Below are positions 35,901 through 42,752 of a stretch of 64,000 bases of DNA, piece after piece. The notes beneath the pieces were generated by a model. The model worked only from the letters and a program-made list of their open reading frames with translations, was not told where the DNA came from and searched no databases. The position numbers and the translations under genes were made by a program. Origin of the DNA: Phycisphaerales bacterium UBA5793 (GTDB lineage Bacteria; Planctomycetota; Phycisphaerae; Phycisphaerales; UBA5793). How positions within the stretch are numbered: position 1 is the first letter of the stretch; each line of letters opens with the position of its first letter. Location: NCBI GenBank assembly GCA_002418285.1, contig DIDT01000018.1, positions 124,001 to 188,000 on the forward strand, written 5' to 3'.

Positions 35901-36854
35901 TCAAGTGTTTGTTGAAGGATTCCATGGCTGGTTATTTCGGATCATGACGTTGATGGTGGTGAGGAGTTTGCGGGTGACGGCGATGAGGGCGGGCTTCTTG
36001 GGCTTTCCCAATGCGAGGAGCCGCTGATAGAGCGCCTTGAACACCGGATTGCGATAAGCGGCGACGAGCGCGGCCATGTAGAGCGCGTTGCGGACGTGCT
36101 TGCGTCCGCCGCCAATGGTTCGTTTGCCGCGGAACAGGCCGGTGTCGCGGTTGACGGGCGCCACGCCGACGAGTTTGGCGATCTGCTGGCGGTTGAGCGT
36201 CCCCAGTTCAGGCAACTCGGCGACGAGGACAGCCGAGGTGGTGGGGCCGATGCCGGGAACCGACTGCAGAATGGCGGCGCGATCCTGGATGCCGGGCGTG
36301 GACTTGAGCAGGTGCGCGATACGCTTCTCGATGCTCTTGATCTGTGCGATGACGCCGTCAAGCACCTGATGAATCGAATCGAGCGCTTCGTCGTCCTCGA
36401 CGCGTTCAAGGCGATTGGTCTCGGCGATGCGGAGGTCGATGAGCTGGCGGCGTCGGGTCACAAGAGCCGTGAGTTTTTCCGCATCTTTCGAGGGCGACTG
36501 CCAAGGGCGCGTCTCGATGGAATGGGCAAAGGACGCAATCATGCGTGCGTCGATGGCGTCGGTCTTGGCCAGGACGCCGCGGGCCCTCGCGTGGTCTCGG
36601 ACCTGGCGCGGGTTGACGATGGCGGCGTCAAAGCCGGCGTCGCTGAGGTGGCGTGCCAGGGGGCGTTCGAGGCGGCCGGTGGCTTCCATAAGCACGCATG
36701 TGGGGGCGACCTGACGGAGGTGCTCGACGGCGCGACTCAGGCCTTGGTCATCGAAGGTGAATCGATGAACGCGGCGGGCGTCGGAGGACGCGAGATCGAA
36801 GAAGTACTTGGCGACATCGATGCCAACGAAGATAGGATTAGAGGATTGACTCAT
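35901..36854 (-). mobile_element. IS110-family transposase (insertion element ends undefined)
   Basis: The 317-aa product is a DEDD recombinase. The N-terminal RuvC-like domain starts with FVGIDVAKYFFDLASSD and includes MEATGRLERPLARHL and VLAKTDAIDARMIASFA. The C-terminal transposase_20 domain has the signature 'SVPGIGPTTSAVLVAELPELG', then GVAPVNRDTGLFRGKRTIGGGRKHVRNALYMAA, containing the conserved Ser-free variant region. RBS AAGGAAGAG precedes ATG 36852-36854. The gene appears intact. IS110 elements lack terminal inverted repeats, so I cannot fix the ends; the 5' non-coding side (36855-~37050) is highly structured and may encode the guide (bridge) RNA. Confidence 0.93.
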
Positions 36855-36869
36855 CGCGTTGACTCTTCC

Positions 36870-37030
36870 TTGTGATGCGAGCTTCCGATTCGAGCGGAGC
36901 TCTGTCGACTGTTCGGGTTGATGCGAAAGAACCGGTCGGCGATCACGCTACAGAACGGCCTTGAAAGACCGAGGTCGGGACGATCTGCCGACCGGCCACC
37001 GACGCCCCGCCGCGCGGCGGGGCGTCGGTG
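36870..37030 (-). ncRNA. Candidate IS110 bridge RNA (three adjacent hairpins)
   Basis: Read on the minus strand, the leader of the transposase folds into three consecutive stems. First is a perfect palindrome (37030-36997). Second is a 13-bp stem with one bulge (36995-36982 with 36944-36932) enclosing a 37-nt loop (36981-36945). Third is a small bulged stem (36902-36896 with 36886-36879). A 5' stem-loop plus two loop-bearing stems directly upstream of the recombinase gene is the layout known for bridge RNAs of the IS110 group. No promoter was found, which fits the known case where it forms only at the joined element ends. Guide loops were not matched to targets. Confidence 0.4.
36997..37030. 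repeat. 34-bp perfect palindrome
   Basis: CACCGACGCCCCGCC (36997-37011), then GCGC, then the exact complement to 37030. No T-run follows on either strand, so it is not a standard terminator. It is either the first hairpin of the candidate bridge RNA or a chromosomal palindrome next to which the element inserted. Confidence 0.85.
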
Positions 37031-37204
37031 TCACTGGCACAGTCATACTCGAATCAAACCACACAGGAAAGATACAAGGTCGGGACAAGGCCCGGCGGGT
37101 TGCACGATTGGCGCGCGGCGCACGTCGAATCTGCAACACTCCTTGAACCGCCGGGCCGCGCTCCGTTCGACATGGCTCTCGGCGAGCAGAGCAGCGGTCC
37201 CGAC

Positions 37205-37549
37205 CTACACATGCTCGCCACACTCGGGGCAGACGCCGCTGGTATTACCGCGCAGGTCGTAATCGCACTTGGCGCAGCGGCCCGGTTTGAAAATGGCAGT
37301 GCCGGGGAAGTGGCCGCGGCACGCGAGCAGGAAGGCGCCGCCAATCCAGACGACGAAGTAGACCGCGCCGAGCCAGTCGGGAGGTCCTTCGTTGAACAGG
37401 TAGCCTGGGGCGAGAAGAAAGATGATCAGTCCCAGTGGAAACAGACCCAGAAACGCGGCGACTGGTGCGACAATGACGGTCCAGTAGGTGATGCAGATCC
37501 ACCGAGCGATCATCGCGGCTTGGCGTTCATCATCCTGACATTCAGTCAT
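37205..37549 (-). CDS. Zinc-ribbon membrane protein, C-terminal ribbon (114 aa)
   Basis: ATG 37547-37549 overlaps the end of the upstream gene by 8 bp. Two to three hydrophobic helices (YWTVIVAPVAAFLGLFPLGLIIFLLA; WLGAVYFVVWIGGAFLLA) precede a C-terminal zinc ribbon, CAKCDYDLRGNTSGVCPECGEHV. It is the last of a tight run of small ribbon genes starting at 38727. A longer frame to 37681 covers the neighbour in another frame and is not supported. Function unknown. Confidence 0.8.
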   Translation of the reverse strand: MTECQDDERQAAMIARWICITYWTVIVAPVAAFLGLFPLGLIIFLLAPGYLFNEGPPDWLGAVYFVVWIGGAFLLACRGHFPGTAIFKPGRCAKCDYDLRGNTSGVCPECGEHV

Positions 37550-37883
37550 GGCCGCACTCGGGACAGATACCGGTGGTGTTGGCTCGGAGGTCGTAGCCAC
37601 AGTAGCCGCACTTGCCACGAGCTCGTCGCGCTCTGCGCCACAGTGCGCCAACTGGCCCACGAGAGAGGAAGACGACGACAAACCAGAATCCTGCGTACGC
37701 CGCCTGCCCGGACCAGATCGGGCGGAATGGCAGGACCCGGGGGGTGTTCATGCGCGAGATACTCATGCCCGTGTCGATTCCGGTCGTTGCACGGACGGTC
37801 GTTTCTGGGCCTACGTCCAGAGCGCACCAGAGCAGTCCCGTCGGCCATCCGACGATGGAAAGCAGGCCAAACTGCATGTTCAT
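37542..37883 (-). pseudogene. Zinc-ribbon membrane protein, C-terminal part of a probably frameshifted gene
   Basis: The 113-aa frame holds a soluble segment, one helix (AAYAGFWFVVVFLS) and the ribbon CGYCGYDLRANTTGICPECGHD. Its nominal ATG at 37881-37883 overlaps the stop of 37880-38260 by 4 bp. However, the frame stays open upstream of that ATG and encodes plausible protein (WHLSTIQDTWGTQPMNM). Together the two frames would rebuild one protein with the same plan as 38257-38727 (helix, soluble part, helix, C-terminal ribbon). Either a frameshift near 37925-37950 broke one gene, or two genes overlap. Confidence 0.6.
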
Positions 37884-38260
37884 CGGCTGGGTGCCCCATG
37901 TGTCCTGGATCGTGGAGAGGTGCCAGCCTCGAAGCGACGCTTCCAGCCTCGGGAGCGGTGGTGGCCGTCGATCCGTCGGGCCAAGTCGAGGTGATAGATG
38001 ATGTTGTTCGGATCTTCGTCGTAAATGAAGTACATGGCGATCGTGGGAGACGCACAGATTGAAACCGTCCGCTCGCAGCCATTCTCGTACGTCGTGCGAC
38101 CCGTTTTCTCAAACTTCTCGGCTTGGAAGTCGGCCCAGAAATCCATGCGATAGGCCAGCCAGCACGCCCAGCCGACGTTTGTCAAGAGGAGCAGTACGAG
38201 TGTCCAGATGAAGAGCGTCAGCCATGAAGCCGGCCAGAAGTTGAATGTTCGTCCATTCAT
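37880..38260 (-). pseudogene. N-terminal part of the probably frameshifted zinc-ribbon membrane gene
   Basis: The 126-aa frame begins with an anchor helix (SWLTLFIWTLVLLLLTNVGWACWLAY) and a soluble domain (SICASPTIAMYFIYDEDPNNIIYHLDLARRID). It then degenerates into an Arg/Ser/Pro-rich tail that looks like out-of-frame translation. ATG 38258-38260 overlaps the stop of the preceding gene by 4 bp (ATGA), typical of an operon. See 37542-37883 for the likely continuation. Confidence 0.6.
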
Positions 38261-38727
38261 ACTTGCTCACTCATCCATGCGCCGCACTCGGGGCAGACGC
38301 CCGTGGTGTTGGCGTGGAGGTTGTAGTTGCAGGCGGGGCAGTGGCCGGGTGTGTGGCGGCGGTGGTGGAAGCACGAAAGGGACGTGGGCAGCAATGGAAT
38401 CAGTAAGACCAGCCAGAGTGGAACGTCGAATTCCGTTGTCTGCACGCTCCACATGCGGCCGACGATGACCTGGCTGCGACTGAACCACCATCGAAACATG
38501 AATGAATGACGTCGAACAGCTACGAGGTCTCGGTCGCCGGACGCGGCGCTGGGCGGGTCGTATTCAGAGATTCGCAGGGTGACTTGTCCAGCGGAGAAGT
38601 GCACACCGATTGTTGGCCGCGGCGAGAATTCAATGGATAACCACGCGCTGCCGATCCAGACTGCGAGCAGCAGCACGGTCAGAGTTGTGCTTGTCCACTT
38701 GATGGTGGTTCGCAGGCGGTGGTGCAT
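38257..38727 (-). CDS. Zinc-ribbon membrane protein, C-terminal ribbon (156 aa)
   Basis: The layout is an N-terminal anchor helix (TTLTVLLLAVWIGSAWLSI), an extracytoplasmic-looking domain with 'SAGQVTLRISEYDPPS' and 'RHSFMFRWWFSRSQVIVGRMW', a second helix (VPLWLVLLIPLLPTSLSCF) and a C-terminal zinc ribbon, CPACNYNLHANTTGVCPECGAWM. This intact copy shows how the broken pair downstream should look. It is the first gene of the ribbon cluster. Function unknown. Confidence 0.8.
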   Translation of the reverse strand: MHHRLRTTIKWTSTTLTVLLLAVWIGSAWLSIEFSPRPTIGVHFSAGQVTLRISEYDPPSAASGDRDLVAVRRHSFMFRWWFSRSQVIVGRMWSVQTTEFDVPLWLVLLIPLLPTSLSCFHHRRHTPGHCPACNYNLHANTTGVCPECGAWMSEQV

Positions 38728-38762
38728 TACCCGATCTTATCGTGACGTGGGGGAGTGGCATT

Positions 38763-38858
38763 CCTCGTTTACACTTCGGGCTCGTTTTGGGGGTGGATGC
38801 GCGCTTGGGTGAGTCTCGTGCGGTTGCCGCGAAACCCGCTTCCTTACGGGCGCGGCTA
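38763..38858. repeat. Two dispersed-repeat-like segments
   Basis: Read on the minus strand, 38783-38763 is GAGCCCGAAGTGTAAACGAGG and 38858-38829 contains CCCGTAAGGAAGCGGGTTTC. Both resemble AAGCGAGG-type and GTAAGGAAGCGGG-type intergenic repeats I recall from planctomycete genomes. They lie in the 247-bp gap before the DUF559 gene. Copy number cannot be judged from one window. Confidence 0.45.
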
Positions 38859-38869
38859 GTTGATTGCAA

Positions 38870-39483
38870 AAAACGAACGACGCCGCCGTCGATCTCCCTC
38901 CTCCGGCTTCGCGGGGGAGGGGAAGGGGTGGGGGTGCTTCCGACCGGTGTGCGCGTCTGTTCTACGATCTCCGGATGGGAACGCGCAACACTGCATCCGG
39001 TGCAACGCGGCGTGCTCGCGCTCTGCGGGAGAACCTGTCCAACAGCGAGCGCCGACTCTGGAGTGTTATCCGCCGACGGGCGCTGGGATGGCGGTTTCGC
39101 CGGCAGTTTCCTGTGGGGCCTTACGTGCTTGACTTCTACTGTCCGGCCCTTCGACTAGCAGTGGAAGTTGATGGCACACATCACCGGCAGCGTCAGGAGC
39201 GCGACGAGGTAAGAGATAATTGTCTGGTTAACCAAGACATTGTCACGCTTTGCTTCCGAACCATTGATGTGATTGAGAACATTGAGGGTGTGTACGCGCG
39301 GCTTGAACAGGCGTGTGCCGAGCGAGCCGGGGCGCTTGGAGTTGTCGAGCGACGTCGAGACGTGCGCCGCGTGGAACGGAGTCGCAAACGCCGAAAGGCG
39401 CCCCCACCCTGACCCTCCCCCGCAGAGCCGGAGGAGGGAACTGAATCATCGCAAGCGATGACGTATAAAACGAACGACGCCGC
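38870..39483. repeat. Direct and inverted repeats bracketing the DUF559 gene
   Basis: A 17-bp direct repeat, AAAACGAACGACGCCGC, occurs at 38870-38886 and 39467-39483. Inside it lies an inverted pair: CTCCCTCCTCCGGCTTCGCG (from 38894) running through GGGGGAGGGG and a GGGGTGGGGGTGC end (to 38937), and its near-complement GCCCCCACCCTGACCCTCCC (from 39399) through CCGCAGAGCCGGAGGAGGGA (to 39439). The right direct-repeat copy is part of the FKBP terminator; the left copy has no hairpin partner. Confidence 0.75.
38975..39412 (+). CDS. DUF559 domain protein (PD-(D/E)xK endonuclease-like)
   Basis: The 145-aa product matches the Vsr-like DUF559 family. Visible motifs are ARALRENLSNSERRLWSVIR, GWRFRRQFPVGPYVLDFYCP and LRLAVEVDGTHHRQRQERDE, in which the Asp and the Glu-x-Asp provide the nuclease core. 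The tail after residue ~115 is basic and unlike the family. ATG 38975 starts the conserved part; the frame is open from 38864 but that runs through the repeat. DUF559 genes are often solitary and repeat-associated; biological role is unknown. Confidence 0.85.
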   Translation: MGTRNTASGATRRARALRENLSNSERRLWSVIRRRALGWRFRRQFPVGPYVLDFYCPALRLAVEVDGTHHRQRQERDEVRDNCLVNQDIVTLCFRTIDVIENIEGVYARLEQACAERAGALGVVERRRDVRRVERSRKRRKAPPP

Positions 39484-39507
39484 GCGGGTGGGGTCGCGCG
39501 GCGTCGT
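39466..39507 (-). terminator. Rho-independent terminator for the FKBP gene
   Basis: A 13-bp perfect stem (39474-39486 with 39495-39507, ACGACGCCGCGCG) with an 8-nt loop is followed on the minus strand by TCGTTTTA. It sits 24 bp beyond the stop of the FKBP gene. Confidence 0.85.
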
Positions 39508-39531
39508 GTGTTGGTGCGTGGTTTGCTCTGC

Positions 39532-40230
39532 TTACTGCTCGATCACGTCGATGAGTTCGACGTCGAAGACGAGCGTGGCCTTGCGGGGGATGATGGGTGG
39601 GCGGCCGGCTTCGCCGTAGGCGAGGTTGTAGGGGATGATGAGTTTGCGCTTGCCTCCAACCTTCATGGACTGGACGCCTTCGGTCCAACCCTTGATGACG
39701 CCGTTGAGGGGGAAGGTGATGGGCTCGCCGCGATCGACGCTGCTGTCAAACTTCTTGCCGTCGACGGTCCAGCCGGAGTAGTGGACTTTGACCTGTGCGG
39801 TGGGTCCGCTGGGCTGCTTGCCCTCGCCGACCTTGAGGTCGAAGTAGCGCAGGCCGGAGTCGGTGACGACCCAGTCGGTGGTGACGGGATCGCCGGGGAG
39901 ATCGGTGAGGTCGGTCTTTTCCTTGATGGAGCCGTCTGCGTTGATGGTCACTTCCCAACCCTTGTCTGCTGTGTACGTTGCGATGGTGAATGTGGCGCCC
40001 TCGCCGGTGAAGTCCGCCGAGGCGGAGCCTGCGACGCCGCCGGTGTCCTTTTCTGCGATCGCGATGGCCTTGGTCAGATTGACCGAGCCGGTGGTCAGCG
40101 CGTTGTGGATGCGCGAGAAGGGGACGGGAATGGCGGAGAAGTCGACCGGCGCCATGAGCAGGGCCGTCGAGGCGGCGCCGGTGCACAGGGCGCCGACCGC
40201 CAGGGAGAATGCCAGTGTACGTGCTTTCAT
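39532..40230 (-). CDS. FKBP-type peptidyl-prolyl isomerase with PepSY-like domain
   Basis: ATG 40228-40230 opens a 232-aa product with a signal or anchor helix (TLAFSLAVGALCTGAASTALLMA). Residues ~50-110 resemble a PepSY domain (SVNLTKAIAIAEKDTGG ... GWEVTINADGSI). Residues ~125-232 are an FKBP domain with AQVKVHYSGWTVDGKKFDSSVDRGEPITF, NGVIKGWTEGVQSMKVGGKRKLIIPYNLAYGE and LVFDVELIDV; the hydrophobic pocket residues are largely present. It should assist folding in the periplasm. The longer frame to 40629 runs antisense to the next gene and is rejected. Confidence 0.92.
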   Translation of the reverse strand: MKARTLAFSLAVGALCTGAASTALLMAPVDFSAIPVPFSRIHNALTTGSVNLTKAIAIAEKDTGGVAGSASADFTGEGATFTIATYTADKGWEVTINADGSIKEKTDLTDLPGDPVTTDWVVTDSGLRYFDLKVGEGKQPSGPTAQVKVHYSGWTVDGKKFDSSVDRGEPITFPLNGVIKGWTEGVQSMKVGGKRKLIIPYNLAYGEAGRPPIIPRKATLVFDVELIDVIEQ

Positions 40231-40395
40231 TGAGCGAACCTTTCCTTTCAACACAATAATGCGAGTGCCTCCGAAGGCCAAAAGGATAGGTCGGCTGGGG
40301 GTGTGCGGCCGGGCGATCGGGTCGAAAGGCGGCCTTGCCGCGGGCGGCTGGAAGGGGTACGCTGGCGTGGCCAGACAACAGGGAAATGGAGCACC

Positions 40396-41127
40396 ATGAG
40401 CATCCTCGTTCTTGAACACGAAGAGCATTGCGGACCGGGGCGGCTGGGCCGGGTTCTCGTTCAGTATGGGCATCGGCTCAACATCCGGCGGCTGTGGGCG
40501 AAAGAGGGGGTGCCGCCCGATCTTGATGACGCGCAGGCGGTGGTGTGCCTCGGAGCTGCTGCATCGACTGCGGTGCTGCTCGGGGCGCCACGGGCCAAGG
40601 GTGAGGCCGGGCTGATTCGACAGGCTCATGAACGAACCCTACCGGTCATCGGTGTGGGAACGGGCAGCCTCCTGGTGGCGTTGGCGCTGGGTGGAGCCGT
40701 GGGGCCGCTGGGAGATAACGCGGTGGAGGTCGGCTGGCGAGAGTCGAAGATGGCGTTCGCGGGCACGATTGAGGCGATCCTCGCCGGGCAACCGTGGCGG
40801 GCGATGCAGTTTGTCTGGCAGAGCGAGCAAGTGACAAAGCTCCCGGCGGACAGCGCGGGACTGATGGGAACCAAGGCGTGTCGCACGCTGGGGTGGCGGG
40901 CAGGTATTCGCACGTACGGGTTCCAGCAGAACATCGAAATGGGCGCGGCGGATATCGAGCGCTGGTCGATCAATCGCGGCAAGGAGCGGCAGGCGGCCGG
41001 GTTGAGTCACGAGCAACTGATGAGCGAAACCAAGAAGTGGATGCCGGACTTTGATCGCCTGAGTGAGCGGCTGAGTCGGTCGCTGGTGGATTACCTGCTG
41101 CCGGCGTCGCTGCGGCAGTGCTCGTGA
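40396..41127 (+). CDS. Degenerate class I glutamine amidotransferase-like protein
   Basis: The 243-aa product has the fold and motifs of GMP-synthase-type GATase1 proteins: an opening SILVLEHEEHCGPGRLG, an early DDAQAVVCLGAAAS strand, a nucleophile-elbow region, AMQFVWQSEQVTKLPADSAGL (position of the catalytic His region, here W-Q-S-E) and FQQNIE near the end. The elbow reads GVGTGSLLVALALGG, where the family has G-x-C-x-G-H; the catalytic Cys is missing. Glutaminase activity is therefore unlikely. It overlaps the next gene by one base (TGATG), so they are coupled. Confidence 0.8.
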   Translation: MSILVLEHEEHCGPGRLGRVLVQYGHRLNIRRLWAKEGVPPDLDDAQAVVCLGAAASTAVLLGAPRAKGEAGLIRQAHERTLPVIGVGTGSLLVALALGGAVGPLGDNAVEVGWRESKMAFAGTIEAILAGQPWRAMQFVWQSEQVTKLPADSAGLMGTKACRTLGWRAGIRTYGFQQNIEMGAADIERWSINRGKERQAAGLSHEQLMSETKKWMPDFDRLSERLSRSLVDYLLPASLRQCS

Positions 41128-42752
41128 TGCGGCGTCGTCGCGTTGTCGGGTTTGGCATCGCGCTGCTCGTCGGCGTTGTGATTGGCATGCTGCTGTGGCC
41201 AACCGTGCAGCGCGAGATGATGTTGCGAAGGGTGTTTGGCGAGGACGCGGCTGCTCGCGACGAGGCCGTGCAATGGTGGGAAGAAGCGGTCAACGCGGGC
41301 GAGCCTCGCGTGACTCGGCTGCAGCAGCACCCGGCGATGGCGGAGCGGATGGCGCGGCGGCTTGATGGTGTCGAATCGGAAGATGGGTTTGTCGCGGCCG
41401 CTTCGTTGCTGCGCGAGACGGGTTTCTGGCACTTGCCGTTGATCTCCACAGAATCGTGGGCACGCCGGCTGGGGCTGATTCTCGATTCGGGGGATGAGGC
41501 AGCGGCGCGGAACGTGTTGGATGAGTTGGCCAACACGGGCGTGCCACGCGATGACGAACACGTGCTGGCGGTCTGGCAGCGGTTGCTGTCGTGGGAATTG
41601 CAGGCGGATGTTCGTCGCAGTGCGTTGCTGCATGCGGCGGCGTGGTTTGGTCGCAAGGGAATTGAGCCGTACGCGGCTGCGGCGCGCGATGATGCGGATG
41701 CGGAGGTGCGACGCGTGGCGTGGCTGCTGCTGGGGCATTTGCACCCCGCGATGGGATATGCGGGACAGTGGCGCGCTGAGGAGCCGGCAGTAGCGGAAGC
41801 AATGTTATGGGCGGCTACGGTGACGAATCGTGATGATGCGTCGGCACTGTTGACGGCGTGCGATGCTTCGCCCTGGCCGACGGCGGCGCTGCCGTGGCTG
41901 CTGGCGCGGTCGGATGATCCTGCGGCACGCGAGCGGCTCGAGGCGCTGGTGGTGGATGGCAATCGCAGCGCGATGCTGCACCTGGCCGAGCGATGGCGTG
42001 TCGGGCTTGAGCGACTGCCTTTGGCGCAGCAGGCGTGGCTTGGTGAAATGCCGGGTGGCGGCAGCGGTGAGCAGGCGTTGCGATGGCGGCGATGGGTGGC
42101 GTGGCGGACTCGGCCGGCCGAGGTTGATGGGCTGCTCGACGAGCCAGTTGCGGAAGACGGCAGCGTGTGGGCGGCGGTGCTGCTGGCGGAGCGGCTGCTG
42201 GGCGGTGACGCTCGCGAGAAGTTGGCGCGGCGGTGGCTGAATGAGCTGGATTCGGCCACGCGCGGGGCCGGGGCACTGCTGTTGGGGTTGGATGGGGGAG
42301 GCGGCTGGCGACTATCAGAGGAATACCAGGAGAGCACTGAGCCGTCGTTTCGCCGCGCCGCACGGCTGGGGATGCTCATGGACAGCGCGAATGCGGACAC
42401 GGCGCAGGATGAACATGCCTATGCATGGACGATTGCGACGACGCAGGAGAATGAGCGGATTCAGGCACTGATGGCGCTGCTGGCCAGCGGTGATCGAGCC
42501 GCAGCGCAGGCGGTGCTGACGACGCCTGCCGAAGGCTCTTCCGGTGCGGCGATGCTCGAACGGGCATGGCTTGTTGAGCGATTCCTGCCGGACTACGCGG
42601 CGATGGTCGCGCCGCTGTGCCCGTGGAATGATCAGGTGGCGACACTGCAGTTCGACATCCTGCGAACCGCATTGGCGCTTGATGCCTCAACGGGGTCATT
42701 CGACATCGACTCCCGGGTGTTTGGAAGTGATGCTGGGGCGCCTTCGCGTTGA
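41127..42752 (+). CDS. Membrane-anchored protein of unknown family, 541 aa
   Basis: ATG 41127 shares a base with the upstream stop. An N-terminal anchor (VVGFGIALLVGVVIGMLLW, after MRRRR) is followed by a long, Ala/Leu/Arg/Trp-rich helical body with a periodic pattern suggestive of HEAT/Sel1-like repeats (for example AVQWWEEAVNAGEPRV, EVRRVAWLLLGHLHPAM, AREKLARRWLNELDSA). No catalytic motif is seen. Its last 121 bp overlap the convergent glycosyltransferase gene. It is probably extracytoplasmic and co-transcribed with the GATase-like gene. Confidence 0.78.
   Translation: MRRRRVVGFGIALLVGVVIGMLLWPTVQREMMLRRVFGEDAAARDEAVQWWEEAVNAGEPRVTRLQQHPAMAERMARRLDGVESEDGFVAAASLLRETGFWHLPLISTESWARRLGLILDSGDEAAARNVLDELANTGVPRDDEHVLAVWQRLLSWELQADVRRSALLHAAAWFGRKGIEPYAAAARDDADAEVRRVAWLLLGHLHPAMGYAGQWRAEEPAVAEAMLWAATVTNRDDASALLTACDASPWPTAALPWLLARSDDPAARERLEALVVDGNRSAMLHLAERWRVGLERLPLAQQAWLGEMPGGGSGEQALRWRRWVAWRTRPAEVDGLLDEPVAEDGSVWAAVLLAERLLGGDAREKLARRWLNELDSATRGAGALLLGLDGGGGWRLSEEYQESTEPSFRRAARLGMLMDSANADTAQDEHAYAWTIATTQENERIQALMALLASGDRAAAQAVLTTPAEGSSGAAMLERAWLVERFLPDYAAMVAPLCPWNDQVATLQFDILRTALALDASTGSFDIDSRVFGSDAGAPSR

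Noticed and set aside
35860..37060. Exact ends of the IS110 element
   Set aside because: Short similarities (GTAGCG near 35884 and 36949) are too weak to define the ends, and no target duplication is visible, as is usual for this family.
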